DNA of 64,000 nucleotides. Origin: Oliverpabstia intestinalis (lineage in GTDB: Bacteria; Bacillota; Clostridia; Lachnospirales; Lachnospiraceae). Both the position numbers and the translations under genes were made by a program. The stretch lies in contig NZ_VUMS01000001.1 of the NCBI RefSeq assembly GCF_009696065.1, positions 1 to 64,000 of the forward strand. The letters run 5' to 3'. Positions 49,541 to 58,641 of this stretch are shown here, piece after piece. The notes beneath the pieces were generated by a model. That model searched no databases. It saw only the letters and a program-made list of their open reading frames with translations, and was not told the origin of the DNA. Within the stretch, counting starts at the first letter, position 1; each line of letters begins with the position of its first letter.

Positions 49541-50752
49541 GTGGAAAAGAAAGAACAGAAAAAACGGATCGCTGCAAACACCCTGTATACCATGGGCGGG
49601 CTGATCTTTATGAACGGCGTTTTGCAGCTGATCATTACGCCGTTGCTCAACCGATATATGGGAGCAAAGCAGCTGGGAGAACTTTTGTATATTACAGGGT
49701 TGGTTGCGATTATCTGTCCGTCCGTCGGACAGGCGTTAAATACCAGCCGTTTGGTGGTGCGAAGATCACATGAGGTAACCAATGGAGACTACGACTGGAT
49801 CCTGTTGCTGTTTGGCATACTGGGAAGCGGTGTGGCACTTTTTATGTCAAGAGACAGTATCAGCGGAATCCCTGTGGGGATCGGGGTGTTTGCCCTGTTT
49901 CTGCTGACGGTTTTCCGGTACTACGGGGATGTGGAATATCGACTGAATCTGAATTATCAGAGGTATTTTATTTATTATCTGCTGATCGGTATCGGATATC
50001 TTGCGGGATTTGTGATTTACCGTATCACAGATCGGTGGTTGTGGATCTATCTGGTCGGTGAGGTGGCTGCTCTTTGTTATGTGGCAGTTACAGGATCTGT
50101 ATTTCATAAGTTTTTTCAGCGGAGCGGACATTTTTTTGTGGCGCTGGAGAGGGGATTTTTCCTGACATTGTCGTACCTGATCACAAACACCACAATGAAT
50201 ATGGATCGTCTGGTGATAAAGCAGATTCTTGGCAACGAACAGGTAACGATCTACTATGTGATTTCCCTGATCGGAAAGACCCTGGTGCTTCTGATCGCAC
50301 CGATCAATACGATCGTGATTTCTTATCTGACAAAACGCAGAGAACTGTTAAACAGAAGTCAGTTTGGAAAGGCAGTGCTTGCGGGAGGCGGTGTGGCAGG
50401 TGTCTTTTTCCTTGGCTGCCAGGTGGGAACACCGCTCTTTGTCTGGCTGTTTTACCATGACCTGTTTCCGTCCATCAAAGGACTGGTCACGGTGGTCAAT
50501 CTGGCACAGGTGCTGGGATTGTTTTCCGCATTTTTATTTATACTTGTTTTAACATTTACGGATGAAAAATGGCAGCTGTGGATACAGCTTGCACACTTCG
50601 TGATTCTGCTGACCGCATCGGTGCTGGCAGCAAAAAATTATGGGATGATCGGATTTGCCTGGGCATGCCTGGGAGCAAATACGCTTCGGGTTGTGGCAGT
50701 GATCGCACTGGGGATCTGGAAGGCAAAACCGGCGAAGAAAGAAGGGGAATGA
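49541..50752 (+). CDS. Oligosaccharide flippase, Wzx-like
   Basis: A 403-residue protein with about 12 membrane segments and the pattern of the polysaccharide transporter (MOP) superfamily: an N-terminal amphipathic KRIAANTLYTMGG, charged residues in first membrane helices and a short basic C-terminus. It would move the lipid-linked repeat unit across the membrane. GTG 49541 is the start behind AGGGAGAAACAG. It sits between the two CapK-like ligase genes, 13 and 4 bases away. Confidence 0.82.
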   Translation: MEKKEQKKRIAANTLYTMGGLIFMNGVLQLIITPLLNRYMGAKQLGELLYITGLVAIICPSVGQALNTSRLVVRRSHEVTNGDYDWILLLFGILGSGVALFMSRDSISGIPVGIGVFALFLLTVFRYYGDVEYRLNLNYQRYFIYYLLIGIGYLAGFVIYRITDRWLWIYLVGEVAALCYVAVTGSVFHKFFQRSGHFFVALERGFFLTLSYLITNTTMNMDRLVIKQILGNEQVTIYYVISLIGKTLVLLIAPINTIVISYLTKRRELLNRSQFGKAVLAGGGVAGVFFLGCQVGTPLFVWLFYHDLFPSIKGLVTVVNLAQVLGLFSAFLFILVLTFTDEKWQLWIQLAHFVILLTASVLAAKNYGMIGFAWACLGANTLRVVAVIALGIWKAKPAKKEGE

Positions 50753-50756
50753 AAAG

Positions 50757-52073
50757 ATGCAGACAGGTGAAGTTCTTAGAAGAGTGGTGTTCAATCTTCT
50801 GGATGCTGCAAAAGGCGGTAGGCTGAAAAAATTAAAAGAAGTCAATAAAAGAGAGATCGTGGAAGGTGTGACGCCGGAATATATGGAGCGGAGGATCGAT
50901 CTGCTTCTGGACTATGTAAAAAAACATTCTCCGTATTATAAAAAACATCCGGAATGGACAAAACTGGAAGATTTCCCGGTGATGACCAAGGGAGATTTTC
51001 TTGAGCATTATGAGGAAGTGCTGGTGGAGAACAGCAAAGAACAGGGTAATCTGTACCGGCTGAGTACCAGTGGTTCTACCGGAACGCCATTTACCGTTCT
51101 GTGTGACGGTGACAAGATGAACCGGGTCAATATGAACTTTATTTCCTGTATGGAACTGAACGGTTTCCGTCTGGGAATGAAGCGTGGGGAATTCCGTGCG
51201 TGGATAAAGGGGAAAAATACCATAAGTATGTGGAAATCTTTCAAAAATAATCTGGTCATGGTGGATATCTCCAACATGGGAGATGATTCTCTGGAAAAGA
51301 TCTGTAAAGATATCGAGAAAAAGAAGATCCAGGTACTGGTGACCTATTCGAGTGCACTGACTGCATTGACCGGTTATATCCGACGGACGGGAAGAGATAT
51401 CAGTAAGTGGAAGGTAGAGATGGTATTTTCCATGGGTGAGGCACTGCCGGATGCAACCTATGAACTGACAAAAGAAATATTCGGATATTCTCCGGTGCGT
51501 TCTTATGGAAATAATGAAAACGGTTTTATCGCAATTCAGCTGGGCGAGGATAGGGAATATACGATCGACCTGTATAACTTCTACCCGGAAGTGCTGAAGA
51601 TGAACAGCGATGAGCCGGCAGAACCGGGAGAACTGGGACGGCTGGTAGTTACAGATTATTATAACAAAACCTTCCCGATGGTGCGTTACGACACCGGAGA
51701 TACGGGAATTATGCGGATGTATCAGGATGAAAAAGGGCGGATGCATGGAAAATATGTGGAAATCTACGGCCGCCGCGGTTCTCTGATGTATAATTGTATG
51801 GGCGAGCCGCTGTCGATCCATGTATTTATGAACACGCTGTTAAAGTTTGAGGGTGTGGTCTATCAGGCAAAATGCATCCAGTGGGGACAGAAAGAGTATG
51901 AACTGCTGGTCAACGCAGACCGGAAAAAACTGGTGGAAGAGGATCTGATTGCCGCTTACCGGCATTATCTTGGAGAGGAAGCGGAGATCCGGATCACTTA
52001 TGTGGACGAGATCCCGATTCAGGCTTCCGGAAAATTCATGGTCTGCGAGAATAAATGGGATGGAAGGAAGTAG
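50757..52073 (+). CDS. CapK-like adenylate-forming ligase 2
   Basis: A 438-residue paralogue of the ligase at 48199. It shares STSGSTGTPFTV near 99-110, SYGNNENGFIAIQ, EVLKMNSDEPAEPGELGRLVVTDYYNKTFPMVRYDTGD and the closing IPIQASGKFM. The identical block VLKMNSDEPAEPGELGR-like in both (I/V-LKM-SDEPAEPGELGR) shows recent duplication. GGGGAATGAAAAG precedes ATG. Possibly acts on a second acid or as a partner of ligase 1. Confidence 0.85.
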   Translation: MQTGEVLRRVVFNLLDAAKGGRLKKLKEVNKREIVEGVTPEYMERRIDLLLDYVKKHSPYYKKHPEWTKLEDFPVMTKGDFLEHYEEVLVENSKEQGNLYRLSTSGSTGTPFTVLCDGDKMNRVNMNFISCMELNGFRLGMKRGEFRAWIKGKNTISMWKSFKNNLVMVDISNMGDDSLEKICKDIEKKKIQVLVTYSSALTALTGYIRRTGRDISKWKVEMVFSMGEALPDATYELTKEIFGYSPVRSYGNNENGFIAIQLGEDREYTIDLYNFYPEVLKMNSDEPAEPGELGRLVVTDYYNKTFPMVRYDTGDTGIMRMYQDEKGRMHGKYVEIYGRRGSLMYNCMGEPLSIHVFMNTLLKFEGVVYQAKCIQWGQKEYELLVNADRKKLVEEDLIAAYRHYLGEEAEIRITYVDEIPIQASGKFMVCENKWDGRK

Positions 52074-52078
52074 AGGAT

Positions 52079-53920
52079 ATGAAGCAGAAAGTGTCTGATT
52101 ATATTGCGGATCGTCTGGCACAGGAAGGGATCTGCCAGGTATTTACAGTGACGGGCGGCGGCGCGATGCATCTGAACGATTCTCTGGGACATCACCCGGG
52201 GCTGTCCTGCCTCTACCAGCATCATGAACAGGCGGCAGCGATGGCGGCAGAAGCTTATGCGAGGGTAGACAACCGGATGGCGGCGGTCTGTGTGACTTCC
52301 GGTCCGGGTGCGACGAATGCCATTACCGGAGCCTTGTGCGCGTGGATGGATTCCATTCCGATGATTGTCCTGTCCGGGCAGGTGCGATATGATACTACGG
52401 TACGTCACAGCGGTTTAAAGATCCGTACGATGGGAGTGCAGGAATATGACATCACGCCGTCCGTAGAACCCATGACAAAATATGCCGTCATGGTGACGGA
52501 TCCGCTTACGATCCGGTATCATCTGGAGCGGGCGATCTATCTGGCAAAAACGGGTCGTCCGGGACCGTGCTGGCTGGATCTTCCGCTGAATATACAGAGT
52601 GCCATCATAGAAACCGATGATCTGAGAGCGTACGATCCGAAAGAGGATGAGAAAGAACTTCCGGCTCCGGTGACAGAAGAGATGGTGAAGAAGATTCTGG
52701 AAAAACTGAAACAGGCAGTGCGTCCGGTGATCTTTGCAGGTCATGGGATTCGACTGGCAGGTGCATATGACAGCTTTCAAAGGCTGGTGGAGCTGCTTGG
52801 GATCCCGGTAGTGACCGGAATGAGCAGTATCGATCTGATGGAATCTGCACATCCGCTGTATGTGGGAAGAAACGGAGGAACGGGAAATCGTCCGGGAAAC
52901 TTTGCAGTGCAGACCTGTGATGTATTATTTTCCATCGGAAGCAGACAGAGTTTTTTACAGACCGGATTTGCCTATGAAAAATGGGCGGCACATGCGTATA
53001 CGATTCTCAATGATATCGACGGGGAGGAACTGAAAAAAGAGACACTTCACGTGGATCTTCCGGTGGTGGCAGATGCAAAAGAGCTGATCGAAAAGTGTAT
53101 CCACATGCTCGAAGAAGCAGGGTGCAGCCGTGCACACCCCTGGTTTGCAGATGAGAAAGAATCCTCCTGGAGAGAGAAGTGCCGTCACTGGAGGGAAAAA
53201 TATCCGGTAGTGACGGAAGAAAAATACAAAGAACCGGAACCGGGACGAACAAATATTTATGCATTTTATGACAGTTTGTCAAAAGTGCTTCCGGAAGGGG
53301 AACAGATCCTGGTCAGTGTGGGAACCTCACGTGTGGCGGGAAGTCAGGCAATCTATCTGAAAAAAGGTCAGAGATTTTACACCAATGCCGTGACTGCATC
53401 GATGGGTTACGGGCTCCCGGCGGCGATTGGTGTATGCGTTGGATCCGGGGAAAAAGAAGTAATCTGTGTGAACGGGGAAGGGTGTATGCAGATGAATCTG
53501 CAGGAGTTACAGACCATCCGGCACCATAACCTGCCGATCCGGATCTTTGTGATCAATAACGAAGGATACCATTCCATCCGTCAGACCCAGACGGCTTATT
53601 TTGGCGGTCATCTGGTGGGTGTGGGTGAGGAGAGCGGGGATCTCAGCTTCCCGGATCTTTCCCGACTGGCACCGGCGTATGGATTTGCTTATAAAGAATG
53701 CAGAAACAGTGTGACACTGGAAGAGGATCTGCGGGCGGTCATGGAAGTTCCGGCACCTGTGATCTGTCAGGTTTTTGTGTCGAAACTCCAGAAGACGGAG
53801 CCGAAACTGGCATCCAGACAGCTTCCGGATGGAACCATGGTGTCGGCATCACTGGAAGATATGTATCCGTTTCTTTCGAGAGAAGAGATGGAGGAGGAAG
53901 GCGTATTATGGAAAGAGTGA
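52079..53920 (+). CDS. Thiamine-diphosphate-dependent enzyme, acetolactate synthase-like (YerE-like candidate)
   Basis: A 613-residue enzyme with the three-domain layout of acetohydroxyacid synthases. Catalytic Glu50 (QHHEQAAAMAAEAYAR), SGPGATNAITG near 86, a central domain with VVTGMSSIDL, and the TPP motif VNGEGCMQMN...INNEG near 467-497 (GEG instead of the usual GDG). Ordinary acetolactate synthase would be in a branched-chain amino acid operon. Here it follows rfbF, rfbG and rfbH, as YerE does in yersiniose A synthesis, where it transfers an acetyl unit from pyruvate to C-4 of the CDP-4-keto-3,6-dideoxy sugar. The function is inferred from context. ATG 52079 follows GGAAGTAGAGG. Confidence 0.8.
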   Translation: MKQKVSDYIADRLAQEGICQVFTVTGGGAMHLNDSLGHHPGLSCLYQHHEQAAAMAAEAYARVDNRMAAVCVTSGPGATNAITGALCAWMDSIPMIVLSGQVRYDTTVRHSGLKIRTMGVQEYDITPSVEPMTKYAVMVTDPLTIRYHLERAIYLAKTGRPGPCWLDLPLNIQSAIIETDDLRAYDPKEDEKELPAPVTEEMVKKILEKLKQAVRPVIFAGHGIRLAGAYDSFQRLVELLGIPVVTGMSSIDLMESAHPLYVGRNGGTGNRPGNFAVQTCDVLFSIGSRQSFLQTGFAYEKWAAHAYTILNDIDGEELKKETLHVDLPVVADAKELIEKCIHMLEEAGCSRAHPWFADEKESSWREKCRHWREKYPVVTEEKYKEPEPGRTNIYAFYDSLSKVLPEGEQILVSVGTSRVAGSQAIYLKKGQRFYTNAVTASMGYGLPAAIGVCVGSGEKEVICVNGEGCMQMNLQELQTIRHHNLPIRIFVINNEGYHSIRQTQTAYFGGHLVGVGEESGDLSFPDLSRLAPAYGFAYKECRNSVTLEEDLRAVMEVPAPVICQVFVSKLQKTEPKLASRQLPDGTMVSASLEDMYPFLSREEMEEEGVLWKE

Positions 53921-54831
53921 TCGTGACAGGAGCGACCAGTATGATCGGAGAAGCGCTTATTGAGGAATGCCTGAAACATGGAATCTCTGTATGTGCGGTG
54001 ATCCGGAAGGATACGGCAAGAAAAGATCGTCTGCCGGAAGATCCGCATCTGGAACTGGTGGAATGCAGTCTGGAAGAACTGGCAGCACTGCCGGAAAAAG
54101 TGACAGGATCTTTTGATACGTTTTACCATATTGCCTGGGGGTATACCGGTGCGGCAAGAAATAAAAGTACCAGGCTACAGAGTAAGAACATTGATTATAC
54201 CCTGGATGCGGTAGAGGCAGCTGCAAAGCTTGGCTGTAAACGATTCATCGGAGCGGGTTCCCAGGCGGAATATGGACCATTGGATCAGGAAATGATCGGC
54301 CCTGATGCGCCGGAACATCCGACAACTCCGTATGGGGTAAGCAAACTGGCAGCGGGAAAACTCTCGAAACTTTTATGCAAAGAGCTTGGAATCGAATGGA
54401 TCTGGCCGCGGATCTTCAGCGTATATGGAATCTATGATAAAGAAAGTACCATGGTAATGACGGCAATTCATCAGTTCCTTGCAGAAGAAGAAACAGCATT
54501 CACCCCGGGGGAACAGGAATGGGACTATCTGTACAGCAAAGATGCAGGACGGGCTTTTTATCTAATCGGGGAAAAAGGAAGAGACGGTTCGATCTACTGT
54601 GTGGGGAGTGGAAAGGCGAAACGGCTGTATGAATATATTTACCAGATCCGGGATGTGGCAAATCCGAAGGCTACTCCGGGGATCGGGAAAAAGTCCTATG
54701 GTGTACAGCCGGTGATGCACCTGTGCGCGGATATATCGAGTCTGAAAAATGATACCGGTTTTGAACCGGCGTATGAATTTTCCAGCGGAATCCGGGAGAT
54801 GGTCCGCTGGATGAAGGAGAAAGACAAATGA
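53908..54831 (+). CDS. NAD-dependent epimerase/reductase (extended SDR)
   Basis: A 307-residue extended SDR protein. NAD motif TGATSMIGE (7-15), sugar-binding SQAEYG near 113-118 and Tyr-x3-Lys in PYGVSK near 132-137. The start ATG 53908 overlaps the end of the TPP-enzyme gene by 13 bases. Related SDRs reduce or epimerise CDP-4-keto-3,6-dideoxy sugars (abequose, paratose, yersiniose routes). By position it would reduce the branched keto-sugar left by the TPP enzyme, like YerF; this is inference. Confidence 0.85.
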   Translation: MERVIVTGATSMIGEALIEECLKHGISVCAVIRKDTARKDRLPEDPHLELVECSLEELAALPEKVTGSFDTFYHIAWGYTGAARNKSTRLQSKNIDYTLDAVEAAAKLGCKRFIGAGSQAEYGPLDQEMIGPDAPEHPTTPYGVSKLAAGKLSKLLCKELGIEWIWPRIFSVYGIYDKESTMVMTAIHQFLAEEETAFTPGEQEWDYLYSKDAGRAFYLIGEKGRDGSIYCVGSGKAKRLYEYIYQIRDVANPKATPGIGKKSYGVQPVMHLCADISSLKNDTGFEPAYEFSSGIREMVRWMKEKDK

Positions 54832-55808
54832 AAAAGAAAATCTCTGTGGTGATACCCACATACAATGAAGAGGGGAATGTAAAACCGCTGGCAGAATCCA
54901 TTGTCGCAGTGATGGAGACAGAACTTCCGGAATACCGGTATGAGATTCTGTTTATCGACAACCATTCTAAGGACAGAACGCGGATGTATCTGCGGGAACT
55001 GTGCGCAAAGAATAAGAACATAAAGGCAATCTTTAATGTCAGAAACTTCGGTCAGCTGCGCTCTCCGGTCTACGGACTGAAACAGGCAACCGGGGACTGT
55101 GTGATTCGGATGTGCGCGGACTTCCAGGATCCGGTAGATATGATCGTAAAGTTCGTAAGAGAGTGGGAGAAAGGATCCAAAATTGTCATTGCCATCAAAA
55201 AAGCGAGCAAAGAAAACCGGATGATGTACTGGATCCGTGGATGCTATTATAAACTGATCCGGAAAATAACAGATATTGATCATATCGAACAATTTACCGG
55301 CTTTGGACTATATGATAAAGCATTTGTGGATGTGGTGAGAGATCTTCATGATCCGATGCCATATCTGAGAGGAATCATTGCGGAACTGGGATTTGATTAT
55401 ACGGCGATTCCTTATGAACAGCAGAAGAGAAAAGCGGGAAAGAGCAAAAATAATTTTTACAGTTTGTACGATTATGCGATGATCGGGATTACTTCGTATT
55501 CGAAAGTAGTTCTCCGGATGGCGACGTTTCTTGGATTTTTTGTGGGAGGTGTCAGTGTGGTGGCAGGGATTATTTATTTTATCCTGAAAATGCTGTACTG
55601 GGATCGATTTACCGCAGGCATGGCACCGTTACTCATCGGAATGTTCTTTCTGGGAGCAACGCAGCTGTTTTTCATCGGTCTGCTGGGAGAATATGTGCTG
55701 AGCATTAATACCCGTGTGCTGGATCGTCCGCTGGTAGTAGAGGAAGAAAGACTGAATTTTGAAGAGAAAGAGGACAGTGAAAATGAAAGCAAAACTGGCA
55801 AAGCGTAA
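54828..55808 (+). CDS. Glycosyltransferase family 2, DPM1/GtrB-like
   Basis: A 326-residue enzyme with a cytoplasmic GT-A domain (about 1-230) and two C-terminal membrane helices (about 236-300). Start motif ISVVIPTYNEEGN, IDNHSKDRT and MCADFQDP (the DxD-like metal site) are typical of polyprenyl-phosphate glycosyltransferases. It would charge undecaprenyl phosphate with a sugar for a GT-C enzyme to use outside. The ATGA overlap couples it to the SDR gene, and its end overlaps the following GT-C-like gene by 26 bases, fitting such a pair. Confidence 0.9.
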   Translation: MKKKISVVIPTYNEEGNVKPLAESIVAVMETELPEYRYEILFIDNHSKDRTRMYLRELCAKNKNIKAIFNVRNFGQLRSPVYGLKQATGDCVIRMCADFQDPVDMIVKFVREWEKGSKIVIAIKKASKENRMMYWIRGCYYKLIRKITDIDHIEQFTGFGLYDKAFVDVVRDLHDPMPYLRGIIAELGFDYTAIPYEQQKRKAGKSKNNFYSLYDYAMIGITSYSKVVLRMATFLGFFVGGVSVVAGIIYFILKMLYWDRFTAGMAPLLIGMFFLGATQLFFIGLLGEYVLSINTRVLDRPLVVEEERLNFEEKEDSENESKTGKA

Positions 55809-57630
55809 AACAGGATTCTGTATGCGGATGAAAGAAAGCTGGAAGGAAATGAAATTGTGGGATGCAGAAGAACTCAATAAGCTGGACTGGGTGATCTCAG
55901 CACTGATCCTGATTTTTCTGTTTTTTACCTGTGCCTATGGAGATCTGATGCTGACGGGAAACAGGTCATTTCTGATGTATGAACACTTTACAGATTTTTA
56001 TAAGGCAAGCTATGAGCAGTCCCACGGATATTATGCCAATTATCTGCCGAGTACTTTTCTGGCATATGCGATCTGGAATCTGCCGTTGTATCTGACCGGT
56101 CATGCGCCACAGGCGATGCTGACAAACAGTTTTATCAATAATATGTGGTATAAACTGCTTCCGGTGCTTCTGTATTATGCGACTTCCCATCTGATCTACC
56201 AGATCGGTGTGGAAGCAGGGTTCGGAGAAAAGAAAGCAAAGCTTTGTAAGTTTGCATTTCTGGTATTCCCGATCGGGGTGTTCAGTCAGTTTATTTTCAG
56301 CCAGTATGATATCTTTACCGTATTTTTCATGGTACTGGGCCTGTATTTTTATGTGAGAGGCGGCTTATGGAAGTTCGCACTGTCTTTCGGTGTTGCGGCA
56401 ACATTCAAATATCACGCACTGCTGTTCTTCCTGGTACTGCTGGTTTTACGGGAGAAAAAGATCCGCAACCTGATCAAATATGCAGTGGTTATGGCAGTTC
56501 CGCTGATGATCGAAGTGCTGCCGAATATCGGAAATATTTATTTCAAGCGCAATGTTCTGGGATTTGGCGTTTTGAAATTTGTGCAGAAACCATTCACCAT
56601 TGGCTTCTTTGACGGAATCAATCTTGTGGCGGTAACAGCAGCTTTCATGCTGGTGTGGGCGTATCAGAAAAAGACAAAAGACAACCGGGAAATGTTTTCC
56701 TGGGGCATTTTCTTCTGTGTGGGAATGAGTTTTGCAATCTTCGGATTCTCTTCCTGGAACCCGCAGTGGCTGCTGATGCTGGTGCCGTTTCTGGTGTTAA
56801 ATATTTTCATGAATGAAAACGGCAATCTGCTGGTGATGGTGACAAATGTGCTGATCGTTGCACTGTATATCTTCTGCAGCCAGAACCTGGTAGATGAGCA
56901 GATAATGAATTACGGAATCCTGAAATACATCCTTCCGGGACAGCAGTTTGCGGTGAGAATGTGGGATCTGTATATGTTCCATGATGAAAAAATGCTCTGC
57001 TCTGCGATGTGGGTGGTGCTTCTGGTCTATGTGGTCTTCGGGCATCCGAAATACCATATCCGGAAAGGAACCGAGATCGCAAAAGGGCTGGTATGGCAGA
57101 TCCGTGCGGCATTTCTGGTCAGTGTGTTTGCATTTGTGATTCCGGCATCGATCTGTGCGCTTGGCATGTTCCAGGGGAAAATTGTTCTGTTGGATAACAG
57201 CCGTCAGGATCTGGAACCGGACAATATCATTCAGGTAGATGAAAGCTCTTCAGTGAGCCAGGATCTGACGATGGAGGGAAGTGTACTGTCGAATCTGAAG
57301 ATCCGTGTCTATACCGGAGAAAAGAGCATTTCTGATACACTTACAGTGGAACTGATTGACAAAGAAACCGGGGATGTGGTATATCAGGGAGAAAAAGAGA
57401 CGGACGGTTTTACGACCAATTCGGCGCTGTATTCTTTCATCGGCGAGAAAGTTTCGGTGGAAAAAGGAAAAACGTATGAGCTGCGGATCAGCAGCGAGGC
57501 GGAAGAAGGATCCGGTATCGGTCTGTATTGTGTGACAGCAGACAGTGAAACACAGCTTCTGGCAGAGACAGAGGCCAGAGATGAACTTCCGGCAAGCCGG
57601 CTGCAGATGCGTGTGACAGGGGAACAGTAA
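55783..57630 (+). CDS. GT-C-like membrane glycosyltransferase with C-terminal beta domain
   Basis: A 615-residue membrane protein with about 10-11 hydrophobic segments (residues 37-470) and a soluble, probably extracytoplasmic, beta-rich domain at about 470-615. FSQYDIFTVFFMVLGL (about 168-183) and FATFKYHALLFF-like (about 205-215) recall dolichyl/polyprenyl-phosphate-sugar transferases such as the ALG6/8 type. ATG 55783 is preferred because it has a weak AGAGGACAG upstream and avoids a long overlap; a TTG at 55759 would lengthen it by 8 residues. Probably uses the lipid-linked sugar made by the GT2 enzyme. Confidence 0.78.
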   Translation: MKAKLAKRKTGFCMRMKESWKEMKLWDAEELNKLDWVISALILIFLFFTCAYGDLMLTGNRSFLMYEHFTDFYKASYEQSHGYYANYLPSTFLAYAIWNLPLYLTGHAPQAMLTNSFINNMWYKLLPVLLYYATSHLIYQIGVEAGFGEKKAKLCKFAFLVFPIGVFSQFIFSQYDIFTVFFMVLGLYFYVRGGLWKFALSFGVAATFKYHALLFFLVLLVLREKKIRNLIKYAVVMAVPLMIEVLPNIGNIYFKRNVLGFGVLKFVQKPFTIGFFDGINLVAVTAAFMLVWAYQKKTKDNREMFSWGIFFCVGMSFAIFGFSSWNPQWLLMLVPFLVLNIFMNENGNLLVMVTNVLIVALYIFCSQNLVDEQIMNYGILKYILPGQQFAVRMWDLYMFHDEKMLCSAMWVVLLVYVVFGHPKYHIRKGTEIAKGLVWQIRAAFLVSVFAFVIPASICALGMFQGKIVLLDNSRQDLEPDNIIQVDESSSVSQDLTMEGSVLSNLKIRVYTGEKSISDTLTVELIDKETGDVVYQGEKETDGFTTNSALYSFIGEKVSVEKGKTYELRISSEAEEGSGIGLYCVTADSETQLLAETEARDELPASRLQMRVTGEQ

Positions 57631-57693
57631 AAGCGGCCTGCAACAAAATGACAGAAACAGGAAAATTCAAGAGTATAAAAAGGGGAGAAAAGG

Positions 57694-58641
57694 ATGAAGC
57701 AGACAGAAAGTCCGGCGATCCGGGCGATACAGGAGATTAAAAAAGCGGTCATCGGAAAGGATGACTGTATCATAAAAGTGATGACTGCGATTCTTGCAGG
57801 AGGACATATTCTGATCGAGGATGTGCCGGGAGTGGGAAAGACCACGCTGGCACTGGCTTTTTCCAAAGCGCTGCATCTCGAGCAGAACCGTATTCAGTTC
57901 ACGCCGGATGTACTGCCGGGAGATGTGACCGGATTTTCATTATATCAGAAAGCGACCGGTACCTTTGAGTATCAGCCGGGGGCTGTTATGTGTAACCTGC
58001 TTCTGGCGGATGAGATCAACCGTACTTCACCGAAGACGCAGGCGGCACTTCTGGAAGTCATGGAGGAAGGGAAAGTAACGGTGGATCAGATTACCCATGA
58101 GTTGCCCAAACCGTTTGTGGTTATTGCAACCCAGAATCCGGTGGGAAGTGCGGGAACATCCATGCTTCCCCAGTCACAGCTGGATCGTTTTATGATCTGT
58201 ATGCACATCGGATATCCGGATATGAAATATGAACTGGAAATCGTGAAAGGCAAGATTACGACAGATCCGCTGGATCTGGTAGAACCGGTGATGAATGGAG
58301 CACAACTTCTGCGCCTTCAGGATGAGATCCATAAAATTTATATTCATGATGCGGTCTATCAGTATATCGGGAAGCTGGTCAATGCAACAAGAAAACATTC
58401 CCTGATCGAGCTTGGAATTAGCCCAAGAGGAACGATCGCACTGGCAAGGATGGTACAGGCACTGGCGTATCTGCGGGGGAGAAATTATGTACTTCCGGTG
58501 GATGTCGAGGAGGTTTTTATCGATGTGGAAGCACATCGTATCCAGCTGAATGGAAAAGCACGTGTAAACAGAGTAACCGCTGAACAGATACTGAAAGATA
58601 TTCTGGAGGGAACGACAAAACCTTCCGTGGTGAGAAAATGA
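57694..58641 (+). CDS. MoxR-type AAA+ ATPase
   Basis: A 315-residue AAA+ protein. Walker A GVGKTT near 47-52, Walker B LLADEINR near 106-113, sensor 1 ATQNP near 147-151 and an arginine-finger region around 205-215. MoxR proteins work with a DUF58 protein, here the next gene, as chaperone or activator. AAAAGGGGAGAAAAGG precedes ATG. The three-gene set MoxR, DUF58 and transglutaminase is common; its client is usually unknown. Confidence 0.93.
   Translation: MKQTESPAIRAIQEIKKAVIGKDDCIIKVMTAILAGGHILIEDVPGVGKTTLALAFSKALHLEQNRIQFTPDVLPGDVTGFSLYQKATGTFEYQPGAVMCNLLLADEINRTSPKTQAALLEVMEEGKVTVDQITHELPKPFVVIATQNPVGSAGTSMLPQSQLDRFMICMHIGYPDMKYELEIVKGKITTDPLDLVEPVMNGAQLLRLQDEIHKIYIHDAVYQYIGKLVNATRKHSLIELGISPRGTIALARMVQALAYLRGRNYVLPVDVEEVFIDVEAHRIQLNGKARVNRVTAEQILKDILEGTTKPSVVRK

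Noticed and set aside
52079-53920. Plain acetolactate synthase (ilvB) for branched-chain amino acids
   Set aside because: No ilvN, ilvC or leu genes nearby; the gene overlaps an NDP-sugar SDR gene and sits in a CDP-deoxysugar cluster. Not excluded by sequence alone.
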